64,000 nt of DNA, taken from positions 248,001 through 312,000 of the forward strand of contig JAIVFJ010000062.1 of the NCBI GenBank assembly GCA_025765615.1, in the 5' to 3' direction. Position 1 is the stretch's first letter. Every line of letters starts with the position of its first letter. The notes below the pieces were generated by a model, which was given only the letters and a program-made list of their open reading frames with translations, did no database searches and had not been told where the DNA came from. The position numbers and the translations under genes were made by a program. Positions 41,201 to 50,620 of this stretch are shown one piece after another. The stretch is from Zopfochytrium polystomum. Its lineage: Eukaryota; Chytridiomycota; Chytridiomycetes; Chytridiales; Chytridiaceae.

Positions 41201-41980
41201 ATTTTATTCCCCTCGCTTATTTCTGCACAACCTGTTTGCAGACAACAAGATTGGCCCTGAAGGGGCAAAGGCAATTGCAAGTGCACTGAAGACCAATACT
41301 TCCATGTGCAACTTGAACCTCCTTGGTATGTGGGTTTCAGTTTCCTTTGACACCCTTAAAGTGTTGCTCTTCTATATAAATTGCAGGGAACAAAATCGCT
41401 CAAGAAGGTGCAAGCGCCTTAGCAGAAGCTTTGCTGACCAACAAAACTCTCCAAGTTCTCGATCTCACTGGTGGGTTTTGAGTATGTCACACATCGGAGC
41501 CTCGTGTTCCTTTACACAACGTGCTTGCTTGCAGATAATGAAATCGGGGATGGTGGCTCAAAAGCCGTCGCTAATGTGCTTAAATTCAATCGTCATCTCC
41601 AGCGCGTCAGCCTTCGATGTGAGTACTAATGCTAATCCCTCAGTATGAATCACACTTTTTGGAGTGTTATGGATGGATGCCTCCCTGATTCCACTCCCTA
41701 ACCCAATTTCTCTCATCTTCGCTCTCAGACAATCAAATCAGCCCAGATGGCGCAAAAGCAATCGCCGACGCCTTAAGAATCAACACCACCCTAAAAAGTA
41801 TTGATCTAAGCTGTGAGTTCTTCTGTAAGATCTTGCACGTGAAAACCTAACCAGGTTCTTGGCCAATTCGCTTCTTTCACCTCATTTTCGCAAGTCAACA
41901 ACTTTGGCAAAGAAGGTGCAAGTGCCATAGCTGAGGCTCGGAAGGTCAACCGCTCTGTGAAGGTTTTTCTTCTAATCTGA
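38254..41980 (+). CDS. TIR - TKL-type protein kinase - leucine-rich-repeat receptor-like protein (16 exons)
   Basis: Exons: 38254-38484, 38583-38895, 38976-39328, 39390-39722, 39793-40117, 40164-40241, 40303-40539, 40588-40671, 40715-40798, 40875-40958, 41052-41135, 41242-41325, 41387-41470, 41535-41618, 41729-41812, 41895-41980. Protein about 880 residues. TIR domain (from about residue 75): YDAMISYAWADKEIVRPLVE, MSVRVWIDTKNMGDYI, and SHNCKLEIKFAND, keeping the Glu of the S-x-x-C-x-x-E pattern used for NAD cleavage by many TIRs. Kinase: G-loop GKGSFAIVFKG, VAVKSIK, HNDLKSPNILL (Arg of HRD is Asn), TDFGLSK, IAPERM. Then a linker and nine 28-residue ribonuclease-inhibitor-type LRRs. No signal peptide or membrane helix is seen, so it is cytosolic. 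Intron 1 is GC-AG (GCAAGT). Inferred role: intracellular sensor that couples ligand binding by LRRs to kinase and TIR activity. Confidence 0.88.
40588..41980 (+). repeat. LRR exon cassette: eight 84-nt exons plus a matching terminal exon
   Basis: Exons at 40588, 40715, 40875, 41052, 41242, 41387, 41535 and 41729 are each exactly 84 nt, enter and leave in phase 1, and encode one 28-residue repeat (pattern N-x-I-x-x-E/D-G-A-x-A-I/V-A-x-A-L-x-x-N-x-x-L-x-x-L-x-L). The last exon (41895-41980) encodes 28 residues and the stop. Introns are 43-110 nt, with GTGAGT/GTAAGC/GTATGT-like donors. Confidence 0.9.
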
Positions 41981-42516
41981 GCTGTTCTTCGTCAATTCCG
42001 TAATTCATCAAAATGGCGATTCATTTGGCGAAGACTCACTGGACTAAAAAATTCACGCGTGTGTTAATCATGATAGTTTTTTGATTGAGGATCTTGCGGA
42101 GAACATTGCGAGTACGAAACCGTCGCAGACGAGCCGCGGAGGTCTGTTAGGTGAAGCAATCAGAATAAACCGCGAAGTGTCTTCAGCTGGCAAGTCAGGG
42201 CGGAAGCGAAGAAATTAAGGTCGTCCCAGCATTGCTTTTCTTTTATCAGATGCTCGGCTCGGTATCGGAGCGATTGATCATGTGAATAGGAAGCACCAGT
42301 GGCACGGGTCCTGAGGCAACGATAAAACAGAGAATTTTTCGGAACTGAATCCACATGCGGAAGTTAGTGCTTCAGGGACCACCTGGTCTGTCATACCGCG
42401 CCACCCTCCTCTGTCTCTTTCGTTGTCTTCTTATCTCGCAACACAAGCCCCGCCTCTTATCTTGTTATCTTACTCGTTGCACCAGTGCCCCATCGCCGCT
42501 CTCCGAACCAGCAAAC
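41981..42516. other. Spacer; no gene seen
   Basis: 3' flank of the TIR gene and upstream region of the permease relic. No motif recognised. Confidence 0.4.
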
Positions 42517-43319
42517 ATGGTCGATGTCATCGACCAGGACGAGGCACGCCTCAAGGCGCTTGGCTACAAGCAGGAGCTGAAGCGGGAGCTTTCAATTTTC
42601 ACCGACTACGAAGAAACGAGACGCGTCGATATCGCCTTCCCCATCGGCGTCGTCCTCGCGGTCGGTGTCTTCTGCGGCTTTCTACATCCTCGCGCTTCTC
42701 TTCTCGATCCAAGACTACGACGGCGCCGTTGGCAACGCGATGTGTCTCCCCATCGTCCAAGTCCTCTACGACGCCACCAGAAAAACTGGACGCTCTTCCT
42801 CGTGGCGTCGGTCATCCTCGGACGACGGCGCCGTGCACGGTCAACGCGCCCGTCAACGCGCTCGTCCTGGCCTTCGTCGTTGACTGTGTCCTCATCCTGC
42901 CGAACCTGGGCAACACGATCGCCTTCACCGCCATCACGTCCATCACGACCATCGGGCTGTACATCTCTTACGTGATCCCGGTGATCTGCCGCCTCGCCTG
43001 TCCCGAGCGGTTCACCCCCGGCCCATTCAAGCTTGGCGTGTTTTCCAAGTCGATCGGATTCGTCTCAGTGCGGTGGGTCGTCATGATAACGGCGCTGTTT
43101 GTGCTGCCGTCCGTCAGCCCTGTGACGCCGGCCTCGATGAACTACACGTGCGTCATGGTGGGTGCGGTGGTGTTTGGCCCTGCGATTATGTCGGTGGTCA
43201 GCCCCCGACATTGGTTCACAGGTCCGTCGTGGACGTCGGCGAGAAGGGTCTCGTCGAGGTTGACGGTGTCACCGGCATCAAGTAGAAACAAAGATTTTCT
43301 TTCTCGTTCGCTTTTGTGA
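42517..43319 (+). pseudogene. Amino-acid permease (APC superfamily) pseudogene, truncated and frame-broken
   Basis: The start (42517) encodes EARLKALGYKQELKRELSIF, the typical cytosolic lead of fungal GABA/choline-type permeases. The expected first transmembrane helices are missing; the sequence jumps to the central helices. Order: IAFPIGVVLAVGV in frame 1, FYILALLFSIQDYDGAVGNA and LPIVQVLYDATRK in frame 2, and from about 42840 frame 3 with ALVLAFVVDCVLILPNLGNT, IGLYISYVIPVICRLACPER, FTPGPFKLGVF and NYTCVMVGAVVFGPA. It ends near 43317. Two frame changes and an internal deletion of about 200 residues relative to a full-length (about 520-residue) transporter make this non-functional. Confidence 0.82.
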
Positions 43320-43502
43320 TTGGATTATGTGCTTTATTCTCAAACTACCTCATTCACGATGCTCACGATGTGCCCACTACATGACGAATAAGATTTATAA
43401 AGTGCAAATGCAGCCACTGAAGTTCAAATAGTTATGACAGGGATGTTCTTGGAGCTGTTTTCAAAAAGCCATCGCATAAAGCACTATCAGAGCAGTAGGT
43501 GG

Positions 43503-44480
43503 TCAAGAGAAAACGCATTTTTCCCCCAGCACCCTGCCAACTCGGGCAGAGGGGATCGCTTGCCTGTGAGCACTCGAATCGAAAGGGGAGCTCATTGGAG
43601 CGAAGTGCGGATGATCGAGGAATCCGATATCACCAATCGCGGCAGACTGCGGTGGTGATTGCCTAGCTGACTCGTACTGTTTACCGATCCAAGCCAGAGG
43701 TAGATGCAGCCCAGGCGGTGAAAGTTTCGGATTGATCGGTCCTCGGTTCATGCGCACGGGTTTGCTGCATTTGTGGCAGAGTCGCTGCTGGGTGTTGTGA
43801 ATACAAACATCGTTGCCACCACCGTTGGGGTCGTAGCGGGCTTCGTAGTTAATCCAGCGGCGACGAGGCGGGCGGCGCGGAGGCTTGCTGGTGGAGAAAT
43901 CAACGCTGACGTTGTAGCGAAGGGGAGCGAAGTTCTTGATTGGGTGAGGAACGACGATGAGGGGTGGCGAGCCCCGACTTTCGATGATGCGTGGATCGGC
44001 AGAGGGAGAGAGCGAAGAGTTTGGCGAATCGTACTCTCCTGTTGTATCGATACGAAGATAGTCTGAAGGTGTCGAGGTGGGGGCGATCTCTCGCCGGGGG
44101 GGCGACGGGGACAGCAGCGCGAGGATCGAAAAGGCCTCGCCGTGGGTAGCCGTTCGGCGTGCAGGCGCCGTCGACGTCTTTTTGGCGGCCGGTGCAGCGA
44201 GGTGTGGAGGGAGAGTGGGCCAGCTGATGTGATGCGGTTTCGGCGGAAAAACGTGAAGGGGCGGAAAGGGGAGGTTTGCCGTCGTTTTCGCTTTGCCCAC
44301 TTGCTGCAGCCGACTTTCCACATGCGGTGAAAGGCGCCAAAGCCAGCTCGCAAATACTAACATCAATGCCGCACAGTCCGCCCAAACCCGCGTGAGTGTC
44401 CATTCATCTGTGCGCTCTTGCCCAATGTGGAAAGGGCTCGGAGCTCTTGGGGGGAAATGGGGTAATTGTCTCTGTTCCAA
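43503..44480 (-). CDS. Cys/His-knuckle family, divergent member A4
   Basis: Open frame of 325 codons; the start is uncertain (44480, or a Met at about 44360). Core near the middle: RRRWINYEARYDPNGGGNDV and CIHNTQQRLCHKCSKPVRMN (C-x-H-x6-C-x2-C), the same as A1 (ARYDP, QQR-C). Differences: FSILALLSPSPPRR and SRGSPPLIVV, which resemble the NPFS-x-LL and GSPTP boxes, lie before the knuckle instead of after it. The C-terminal 70 residues are unlike those of paralogues. A diverged or rearranged paralogue; single frame, so possibly functional. Confidence 0.6.
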   Translation of the reverse strand: MEQRQLPHFPPRAPSPFHIGQERTDEWTLTRVWADCAALMLVFASWLWRLSPHVESRLQQVGKAKTTANLPFPPLHVFPPKPHHISWPTLPPHLAAPAAKKTSTAPARRTATHGEAFSILALLSPSPPRREIAPTSTPSDYLRIDTTGEYDSPNSSLSPSADPRIIESRGSPPLIVVPHPIKNFAPLRYNVSVDFSTSKPPRRPPRRRWINYEARYDPNGGGNDVCIHNTQQRLCHKCSKPVRMNRGPINPKLSPPGLHLPLAWIGKQYESARQSPPQSAAIGDIGFLDHPHFAPMSSPFDSSAHRQAIPSARVGRVLGEKCVFS

Positions 44481-44960
44481 ATAATTTTTTTATTTGTTTT
44501 TCGGTTTGTTTGGTTTGTTTGCTTGGTTTATTTTATTTTATTTTTTTTTTTTTTCCTGTTTGGACGTTTACTTTGCGGAACCCAATTCGGCAAGAGGCGT
44601 AATTGAGTGCTGTTCGCAAAACTGCTATGGACTCTTGATGTGTGGGAAGCCGCAAGCAAAAGACAATGACTTGGGGGCGCGGGCGAAGCAAACGCACCTT
44701 CAGCCCAGAACGGTTAACATTGCAAGTTTCTTTGTTTCGCCCGGGGTGTGTGAATTCCGGCCAACGTATTCATTTCCTGTGAAGCTTCTGCGCTCTATTC
44801 CGCTTACCTCCAATACAAAAGTCCACGAGGCCGCTGTACTCAGTCGACCAAATTCGTGTCAGACAAGCGTAACACAACAGTTTTTCTGCCAATCAGTCCC
44901 TGAAATTGCCTGTGCCTCCAGTCGTCGCACTATAGCCCAATCTTCAAAAAAAAGAAAATC
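44481..44960. other. Spacer
   Basis: T-rich near 44490-44560. No gene recognised. Confidence 0.35.
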
Positions 44961-45044
44961 TCTCGTTCACAGGTGTGAGATCATTGAAAATCTGATTGAA
45001 GGCCAATCTGTGATGACAGCCGAAGCGCCTATATCGGCCCAGTG
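44961..45044 (+). other. Repeat S copy 1 with conserved peptide
   Basis: Encodes RCEIIENLIEGQSVMTAEAP then ISAQ-stop. The copy at 47176-47256 encodes RCEIIEHLIESQSVMTAEAP then ISTQ-stop. Both are preceded by GTT-ACAGGTGTGAG, so CACAG could be a splice acceptor. Of the differing codons one is silent, and no frame break separates the copies. Could be the last exon of a small unrecognised gene, or part of the tandem duplication with no coding role. Confidence 0.4.
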
Positions 45045-45277
45045 AGGTTGAAGTTGCACTCCCAACCATTTGATCTCCGGACAAAATAAGTGGCGCGCAC
45101 CCGGCGCTCGATGCTCAACCCACCAAAAGCGATTTCTTCGCCAAAACAAGAAGTCACACCGAGGCATCAATTACTGACTTTTGCACATTCCAATGCAAAA
45201 CGAAAAGCAAATGAGAAGCAAAAAAAGTAAGCAAAACCCAAAAACAGTTCCGCAACACTGCATTATGAGATGAATCT

Positions 45278-45870
45278 CTAAATCAAGACAGCAGCGCAAG
45301 CAGCAACCGAAGTGAGGGCGAAGACTGTCGCTCCAGCGTAAACGGAGACAGCGCCCGACTTGGTGGTGGCCGAGGTGGTGGCGGCGGCGGCGGACGAGGT
45401 TGGACGGGTTGACGATGCTCCGCCAGCAGACGAGGCACCTGATATGGCCGTACTATGTGGCAGATGAGTTGGAATAGTCATTGGTAAGAGAGGTACAGAA
45501 ATCAGCGTGGTAGTTGGGATGGATTCAAAACCGATTCACCGCCTCCCCCCCCCCACCACACACACACACACACACACACAAGGCCAACAAGCACTTACGC
45601 GCAAATCGCCTGAAACTGCTCGACCGAGTTGAACGGCAGACTTGGCAGGGGCATGATGCCATTGCAAGCGTCGATGAACGCCTTGTAGTCGTCTGCGAGG
45701 GTTGGGATGCCGCAGAGGCACTTTTGGATGTCGGTTGGGGTGCCGGTGGTGCACTTTGTGACTTCGTCGGTGAACTTTTGGGCGACGCTGACACAGGTGT
45801 TCATGTCGGCGGCTTGGACGGCGGAGGCGGTGGCGGCGACAAAGGCGAGGAGGGTGACTGCGAGCTTCAT
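45278..45870 (-). CDS. Small secreted Cys-rich protein with probable GPI anchor
   Basis: Exons 45870-45599 and 45452-45278; the 146-nt intron (GTAAGT) contains a (CA)n tract. About 148 residues. N-terminal signal peptide (KLAVTLLAFVAATASAVQA), then a domain of about 70 residues with six cysteines, including CVSVAQKFTDEVTKC, DIQKCLCGIPTLADDYKAF and IDACNG, ending FQAICA. A Ser/Thr/Ala-rich stretch follows, and a hydrophobic C-terminus after KSGAVSVYAGATVFALTSVA, which looks like a GPI-attachment signal. The pattern recalls fungal surface proteins but has six rather than the eight Cys of CFEM. TATA box TATAAAT at about 45973-45967. A broken duplicate lies 2.2 kb away. Confidence 0.8.
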
Positions 45871-45966
45871 GGCTGGCTTGTTCTTATTCCTGTGTTGAGG
45901 AGGAGTGTCTGTTTTGGGGGAGAGAGAGTTGCTGTTGACGTTGCTGAATGTTTTTTAGCAGGTCCA

Positions 45967-45972
45967 TTTATA
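45967..45972 (-). promoter_or_regulatory. TATA box of the secreted-protein gene
   Basis: TATAAA on the minus strand about 97 bp upstream of the ATG. The block GGTCCATTTATAGT is conserved in the duplicate (about 48137-48150). Confidence 0.6.
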
Positions 45973-46630
45973 GTGCTTGTCCCTGTTCGTGGATATCTCT
46001 CTGTCTCTCTCTCACTCTGCAACCCAAAAAAAATCTTTGCAACTGGCAGACTCAATGTTTTTCCTGCGGACTGGGCATTTCCTTTTTTCGTTTTTTCCGC
46101 CGCAAGTCGCCTTCCATTTATGGCAAGAAAACCCAAAAACGGAGCGAAAGAAAATTTTGAGCCTTCCAAACACACATAAACTTCGTCACGTGTGCGCCAA
46201 TCCATGATGAGGTCATCCTGCGGAGGAAATTTCCATCCACTCCCACTCTTCGTTTTTTTTTTCTAAGTTGGCACTCTCACTTGTTTGTTTTGGTCCGCTG
46301 CGCAAGCTCGACGAATATCCGAGTAAAAATGGTGTGGGCAAGCGTCCCATCAATAAACGTAAGGCGCCTTCGGAATGATGCGTATACATCGTTCGAACAC
46401 GCAGCAGCGTAGGAACACGCGGCGCCAAAGGCAGAGGGCGAGGGGCTGGCTGACTCGCTGCATGGAAAACACGACGACATCGATACCATTTTACCTTCAG
46501 CTTGCTGGCATCGGTTACTCGTTTTTTTTGTGCATATGTATGCGTATCGCCAGCGAAATGCCAAAATGCGGGGGTGACATCGTCTCCATCATCCTCGGCT
46601 TTAGGCTCTCGAATACCCCCAACCCCTCGG

Positions 46631-46873
46631 CTACACATCGTCCATCGCAACGTCCCCACCGAGCACCAGCGTGGGTGACCCTTCGAACGACGACTGCGAT
46701 TCATCCGATCCCACCTCTCCGCCCTCCAAAGACCGCAGCGACGGCGACGGTGCGCACGACCGCTCTCGCCGCGTGCCCAGCAGCGCCTCGATCGAGAACG
46801 ACTTCGAGCCACCCCTCGACGCCGATGACTCGAAGGCGCGTATGATGACGACGACGACGACGACGGCACCCAC
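46631..46873 (-). pseudogene. Cys/His-knuckle family member B2 (C-terminal remnant)
   Basis: Only the tail is left: SSASRGGSKSFSIEALLGTR and, about 35 residues on, SSFEGSPTLVLGGDVAMDDV, both aligned to the end of member B3. N-terminal region, knuckles and basic box are missing. The sequence passes straight into the repeat (46920-47080) that lies upstream of B3 at 50460-50620, so a deletion of about 1.2 kb removed the 5' part of this copy. Confidence 0.75.
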
Positions 46874-47175
46874 ACCGTGCCAACAGACTCCATTCCCGTC
46901 CCCTCTCCCGCCCGCCCCTCCTCCTGTCCCTCTTTCTCTGGCCTGTCTTTCCCGTGGAGGGCTTTCGTGGCCACCCCACGATCAAAACATGCCTCCACCA
47001 AACACCACCATACAAAAAAAAAACAGAAAAGAAGCATCAAAGCGAAAGAGAGCAGCAAGCCGAGACACGCAAGGTCTCATTCAACACGGTAGGCCGCAGC
47101 CAGTCTTTTCGGGCGTCCGAACCCGGCGTCTCCAGCCGGGGCGTGCAGAGCGTCGAGTTGGACGGCGAAGCTCTC

Positions 47176-47256
47176 GTTGACAGGTGTGAGATAATTGAAC
47201 ATCTGATTGAAAGCCAATCTGTGATGACAGCCGAAGCGCCTATATCGACCCAGTGA
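47176..47256 (+). other. Repeat S copy 2 with conserved peptide
   Basis: Second copy of the S block. Here the frame is open upstream for about 70 more codons (including SRGVQSVELDGEALVDRC), so it could be the end of a small gene at about 46954-47256; no family recognised. Confidence 0.35.
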
Positions 47257-47504
47257 GGTTCAAGGTACGTTCACTCCCAACTGTTTGAACTCCGTTCCAT
47301 CTCCGGACAAAAAACTCTTCGTGCCGTCCAAGTGACACTGTACCCGGCGCTCAATGCTCAAAGAACGCAAACGAGAGATCAATTACTGGCTTTTGCACAT
47401 TCCAATACATACGAAACAAATGGCAGCAAAAGTGAAGCAAAAAATAAGCAAAACCCAAAAACCAGTTCCATCAACACCGCATTATGAAAGGACGAATCTC
47501 CACA

Positions 47505-48060
47505 TCAAGACGGTAGCGCAAGCAGCAACCAAGTGAGGGCAAAGACTGTCGTTCCAGCGAAAACGGAGGCACCGCCCGACTTGGCGGTGGCCGAGGTGGT
47601 GGCGGCGGCAGCGGACGAGGTTGGACGGGTCGAAACAAGCTCCGCGGCACCTGATATGGCCGTACTGTGTGGCCGATGAGGTGGAGTTGTGGTTGGGAAG
47701 AGTGGGAGCGAAAAATCAGCATTGTAGTTGGGAAAAGTCACATGCACAAACACACACACACACACACACACACACATACGAGGGACAACAGCACTTATGC
47801 GCAAATCGCCTGAAACTGCTCGACCGAGTTGAACGGCAGACTCGGCAGGGGCATGATGCCGTTCAAGCGTCGATGAGCGCCTTGTAGTCGTCGGCGAGGG
47901 TTGGCATGTTGCAAAGGCTCTTTTGGATGTCGGTTGGGGCGCCAGTGGTGCAATTTGTGACTTCGTCGGTGAACTTTTGGGCGACGCCGATGCATCTATT
48001 CATGTCGGCAGCTACGGCGAGGTGGGTGACTGCGAGCTTCAAGGCTGGCTTGTTCTTGTT
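47505..48060 (-). pseudogene. Duplicate of the small secreted protein, broken
   Basis: Parallels the gene at 45278-45870. The start Met codon is replaced (reads LKLAVTHLAV) and part of the signal peptide is deleted. One conserved Cys is Ser (DIQKSLC instead of DIQKCLC), and a deletion just before CNGIMPLPSLPF shifts the frame. The intron with a CA repeat and the second exon (SAAAATTSATAKSGGASVFA) are still recognisable, and the TATA block at about 48143-48148 is intact. Confidence 0.8.
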
Positions 48061-48683
48061 CTTGCGTTGAGAAGGAGAAGGAGACTTCGGTTTGGGAGGG
48101 AAGAGTTGCTGATGTTGACGTTCGTGAAAGTTGCCAGGTCCATTTATAGTAACCCTGCTGAAGAATGATTCCACCTTATTTTTTCTTCTGGTTGCTGTTG
48201 GTGGCAGTGTGGTTGGTTGTTGTTATTGTTGTCGGCTCTTTAGCGTATTTAATTACAAGCAAAAATCACTTTACCATTTTAGTCCTCATTCCTGTGCACT
48301 CTGGACGAATCTCAGCCTACAAAATTGACTGAACGCCCTCTGCGTAATGATGCAAACGCACGGGCGGACACGCACTGGCAGCGGCCGGAACAGGCTGCCC
48401 CCATGATCTAACATGGCTCCACACCCAGGCTTAGCATGAGGGAGAGACGGATGACTGACTGACTTTGCTGATGGATGATACAACGATTTCGATGCTTTTT
48501 TTCCTCCAGCTTGCTGGCCTTCTTCGTTTTGAACATGAATAACTCGTTTTTTTGTGGATGTGTGCATGCGTATTCACCAGATAATGCAAATGCCCGAATA
48601 CAGCGGGCAGCATTGTCTTCGCCGTCCTCGGCTTTTGGCTCTCGATAGCCCCCTTCCCACGGTTACACAGTGTCCATTGAAAC
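48061..48683. other. Spacer inside duplication unit 2
   Basis: Upstream region of the broken secreted gene and 3' flank of B3. No gene recognised. Confidence 0.4.
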
Positions 48684-49943
48684 TTACCCGCCGAGCACCG
48701 GCGTGGGCGACCCTTCAAACAACGACCGCGACTCATCTTCCTCCTCATCGTCCTCCTCCACGCTCCCGGAACCCCGCGGCGATGGCGATGGCACGCACGA
48801 CCAATCTCGCCGCGTGCCCAGCAGCGCCTCGATCGAGAACGGGTTCGAGCCACCCCTCGACGCCGATGACTCGGAAGGCGCGCGTAATGACGACGGCGAC
48901 GCCGCCGATCGCACTCGCATCGTGCCCGCCCCACCTCCCGCCCGCGCCACCCCCTCCCCCTCCCCCTCCTGCACAAGAACAACAAACCTCCTCCTCCTCC
49001 GTCTCGGCAACACGCCCTCCGGCGGCGGCGGCGGCCTCGCGACAAACGACCTTGGCCCGCGGATTCGCTTCCTCTTCGCCCTGCCGTCGTCCTCGTCTTT
49101 CTTCGCACCAGCGACCAAAGCTACCCCGACCTCGCGACACGCCTTGCAGACGTCCTTGCGGCGACGGTGGACGCACAGCGAGCCGCCGCCCTGACCGAGC
49201 TCGTAGCAGTCGACGCACTGGGTGCGACGGCGGTGGTGCGGGCATTTCGGAAAACGGCGGGGGAGAGGCTGCGGCGGCGGGGCGGCGGTGGAGGGGTTTG
49301 GTGGAGACGAGGGTGTGGAGGTGGGTGATGTGGTTGTGGTGGTGGGAGGGGTGGAGATGGGGGTTGCTGCGGGCGGAGAGGAGATGGTGGTGGGGGTTGG
49401 CTGGAGGGTAGGGTCTACATGTGGTTGAGGAGTGGTGAATGGTTCGCATCTGTTGACGGATCGGTGCAGGGGTGAAGGGTGCCCGAAGGTGGCTAGTGGT
49501 GGCATTGGAAAGTGTGATCCCTGAAGCGAGTTTGAAGCGCCGGAGCCCGGCGAGGCGATCGCTACAGTCCCCGAAGCGAGCGAGGGCGAGGGCATGGGCG
49601 TGACGAGCTGCGGGCCGCCCACTGTTGGTGAGTCTGTGGCGATCCCAAGCCCTCGGGATCCGTGCAAAGGTGGCGTATCAAAGCGGTGAGTGTGAATGTA
49701 AGAAGCAACGCCTTGAACCCTCCCGTCTTGAACAACACCGGACGGTCGTCCATGGTGGTACAGTATGTTTCCACTTTGCAAAGCGGTGTCAGGACAACCC
49801 ACTCGATCGTACACTATTCGAGAAGTTTCATCCAGGCGGTGCAGAAGGTGGGAGTGTGGATGGGCTGGGATGGTGAAGGAGCCCAAATGCACCGGATGAT
49901 AGTAGATCGCCATGTTTGGCGATAGGAACGGAGTAGACTGCAT
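48684..49943 (-). CDS. Cys/His-knuckle family member B3 (intact, two knuckles)
   Basis: 419 residues from ATG 49943, chosen because its MQST start matches B4; upstream Mets in the same frame exist. Ser/Thr/Pro-rich N-terminal 230 residues, then FPKCPHHRRRTQCVDCYELG and SLCVHRRRKDVCKAC, a double C-x2-H-x6-C-x2-C / C-x-H-x6-C-x2-C knuckle. Next are a basic box KRKRIRGPRSFVARPPPPPE, a poly-Arg patch (PRRRRRRF; likely nuclear signal), NPFSIEALLGTRRDW near 366, an acidic stretch (EEDDEEEDESRS) and FEGSPTPVLGG as the last residues. All five modules in one frame. Two SP/TP sites at the extreme C-terminus suggest proline-directed phosphorylation; inference. Confidence 0.82.
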   Translation of the reverse strand: MQSTPFLSPNMAIYYHPVHLGSFTIPAHPHSHLLHRLDETSRIVYDRVGCPDTALQSGNILYHHGRPSGVVQDGRVQGVASYIHTHRFDTPPLHGSRGLGIATDSPTVGGPQLVTPMPSPSLASGTVAIASPGSGASNSLQGSHFPMPPLATFGHPSPLHRSVNRCEPFTTPQPHVDPTLQPTPTTISSPPAATPISTPPTTTTTSPTSTPSSPPNPSTAAPPPQPLPRRFPKCPHHRRRTQCVDCYELGQGGGSLCVHRRRKDVCKACREVGVALVAGAKKDEDDGRAKRKRIRGPRSFVARPPPPPEGVLPRRRRRRFVVLVQEGEGEGVARAGGGAGTMRVRSAASPSSLRAPSESSASRGGSNPFSIEALLGTRRDWSCVPSPSPRGSGSVEEDDEEEDESRSLFEGSPTPVLGG

Positions 49944-50459
49944 CCGTCTGCGGCGGGGAATGGCAGGACGCGTGGAGATATGGAACAAAAAGGCGAGGGC
50001 GCAGAAGAGCGCAGAAGAGCGCAGGAGTGTCGGTCTGGTGCTGTTCAGGGTGGCGTGCAGGGGAAAGCGCCTTCGTTGGATGAACGGCACTGGCTGCTGA
50101 ATCAATTTTTCTTTTTTTTTTCTATTGCAGTTCCTTTCCGTCCCTTTTTCACTTCTTGCCTGTCTCGCCTCTTGCGCGGGGGTTCTTTCTCTCTTGCGCT
50201 TGCACTCGGATCAAGTGTTCTGTGTATCACATCCTCGTGGTGGCAAAGCTGCACACTGAACCGCTTTTGGGTGGCGCGTGCTGGGTATCACTGGAAACCG
50301 AGAGCATATTAAAAAATATACCTGGCAAGGAGGAGGTCAACGTCATAGAAATGACATTGAACAGAAGCCGCACTCTCTCTTTCTTCGCGGAGTGGTATTG
50401 CCGGTGAATGAGCGCCTTACCGGAAAGGCAAAGGGTGCCTTGCATGTCGCTATCTGCAC

Positions 50460-50620
50460 CCACCCTCTCCTTTTCTCTGACCTGTCTTTCCCGTGGAGGG
50501 CCTTCCTTGCCACCCCACACCGAAACATGCCTCCACCCAACACTGGCATGAAAGAAAACGATAGAAGGGAAGCATCAAAAGCGACAGAGACTGGCACGCC
50601 GAGACAGGCAAGGTCGATTG
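50460..50620. repeat. Repeat R copy 2 (copy 1 at about 46920-47080)
   Basis: Shared CTGTCTTTCCCGTGGAGGGC, CACCCCAC, ATGCCTCCACC and AAGCATCAAA blocks. Lies about 520 bp upstream of the B3 start in transcription sense, so it may be part of the duplicated promoter. Confidence 0.6.

Noticed and set aside
45278..45870. Secreted Cys-rich protein as a CFEM protein
   Set aside because: Only six Cys in the domain and spacing differs from the eight-Cys CFEM pattern.
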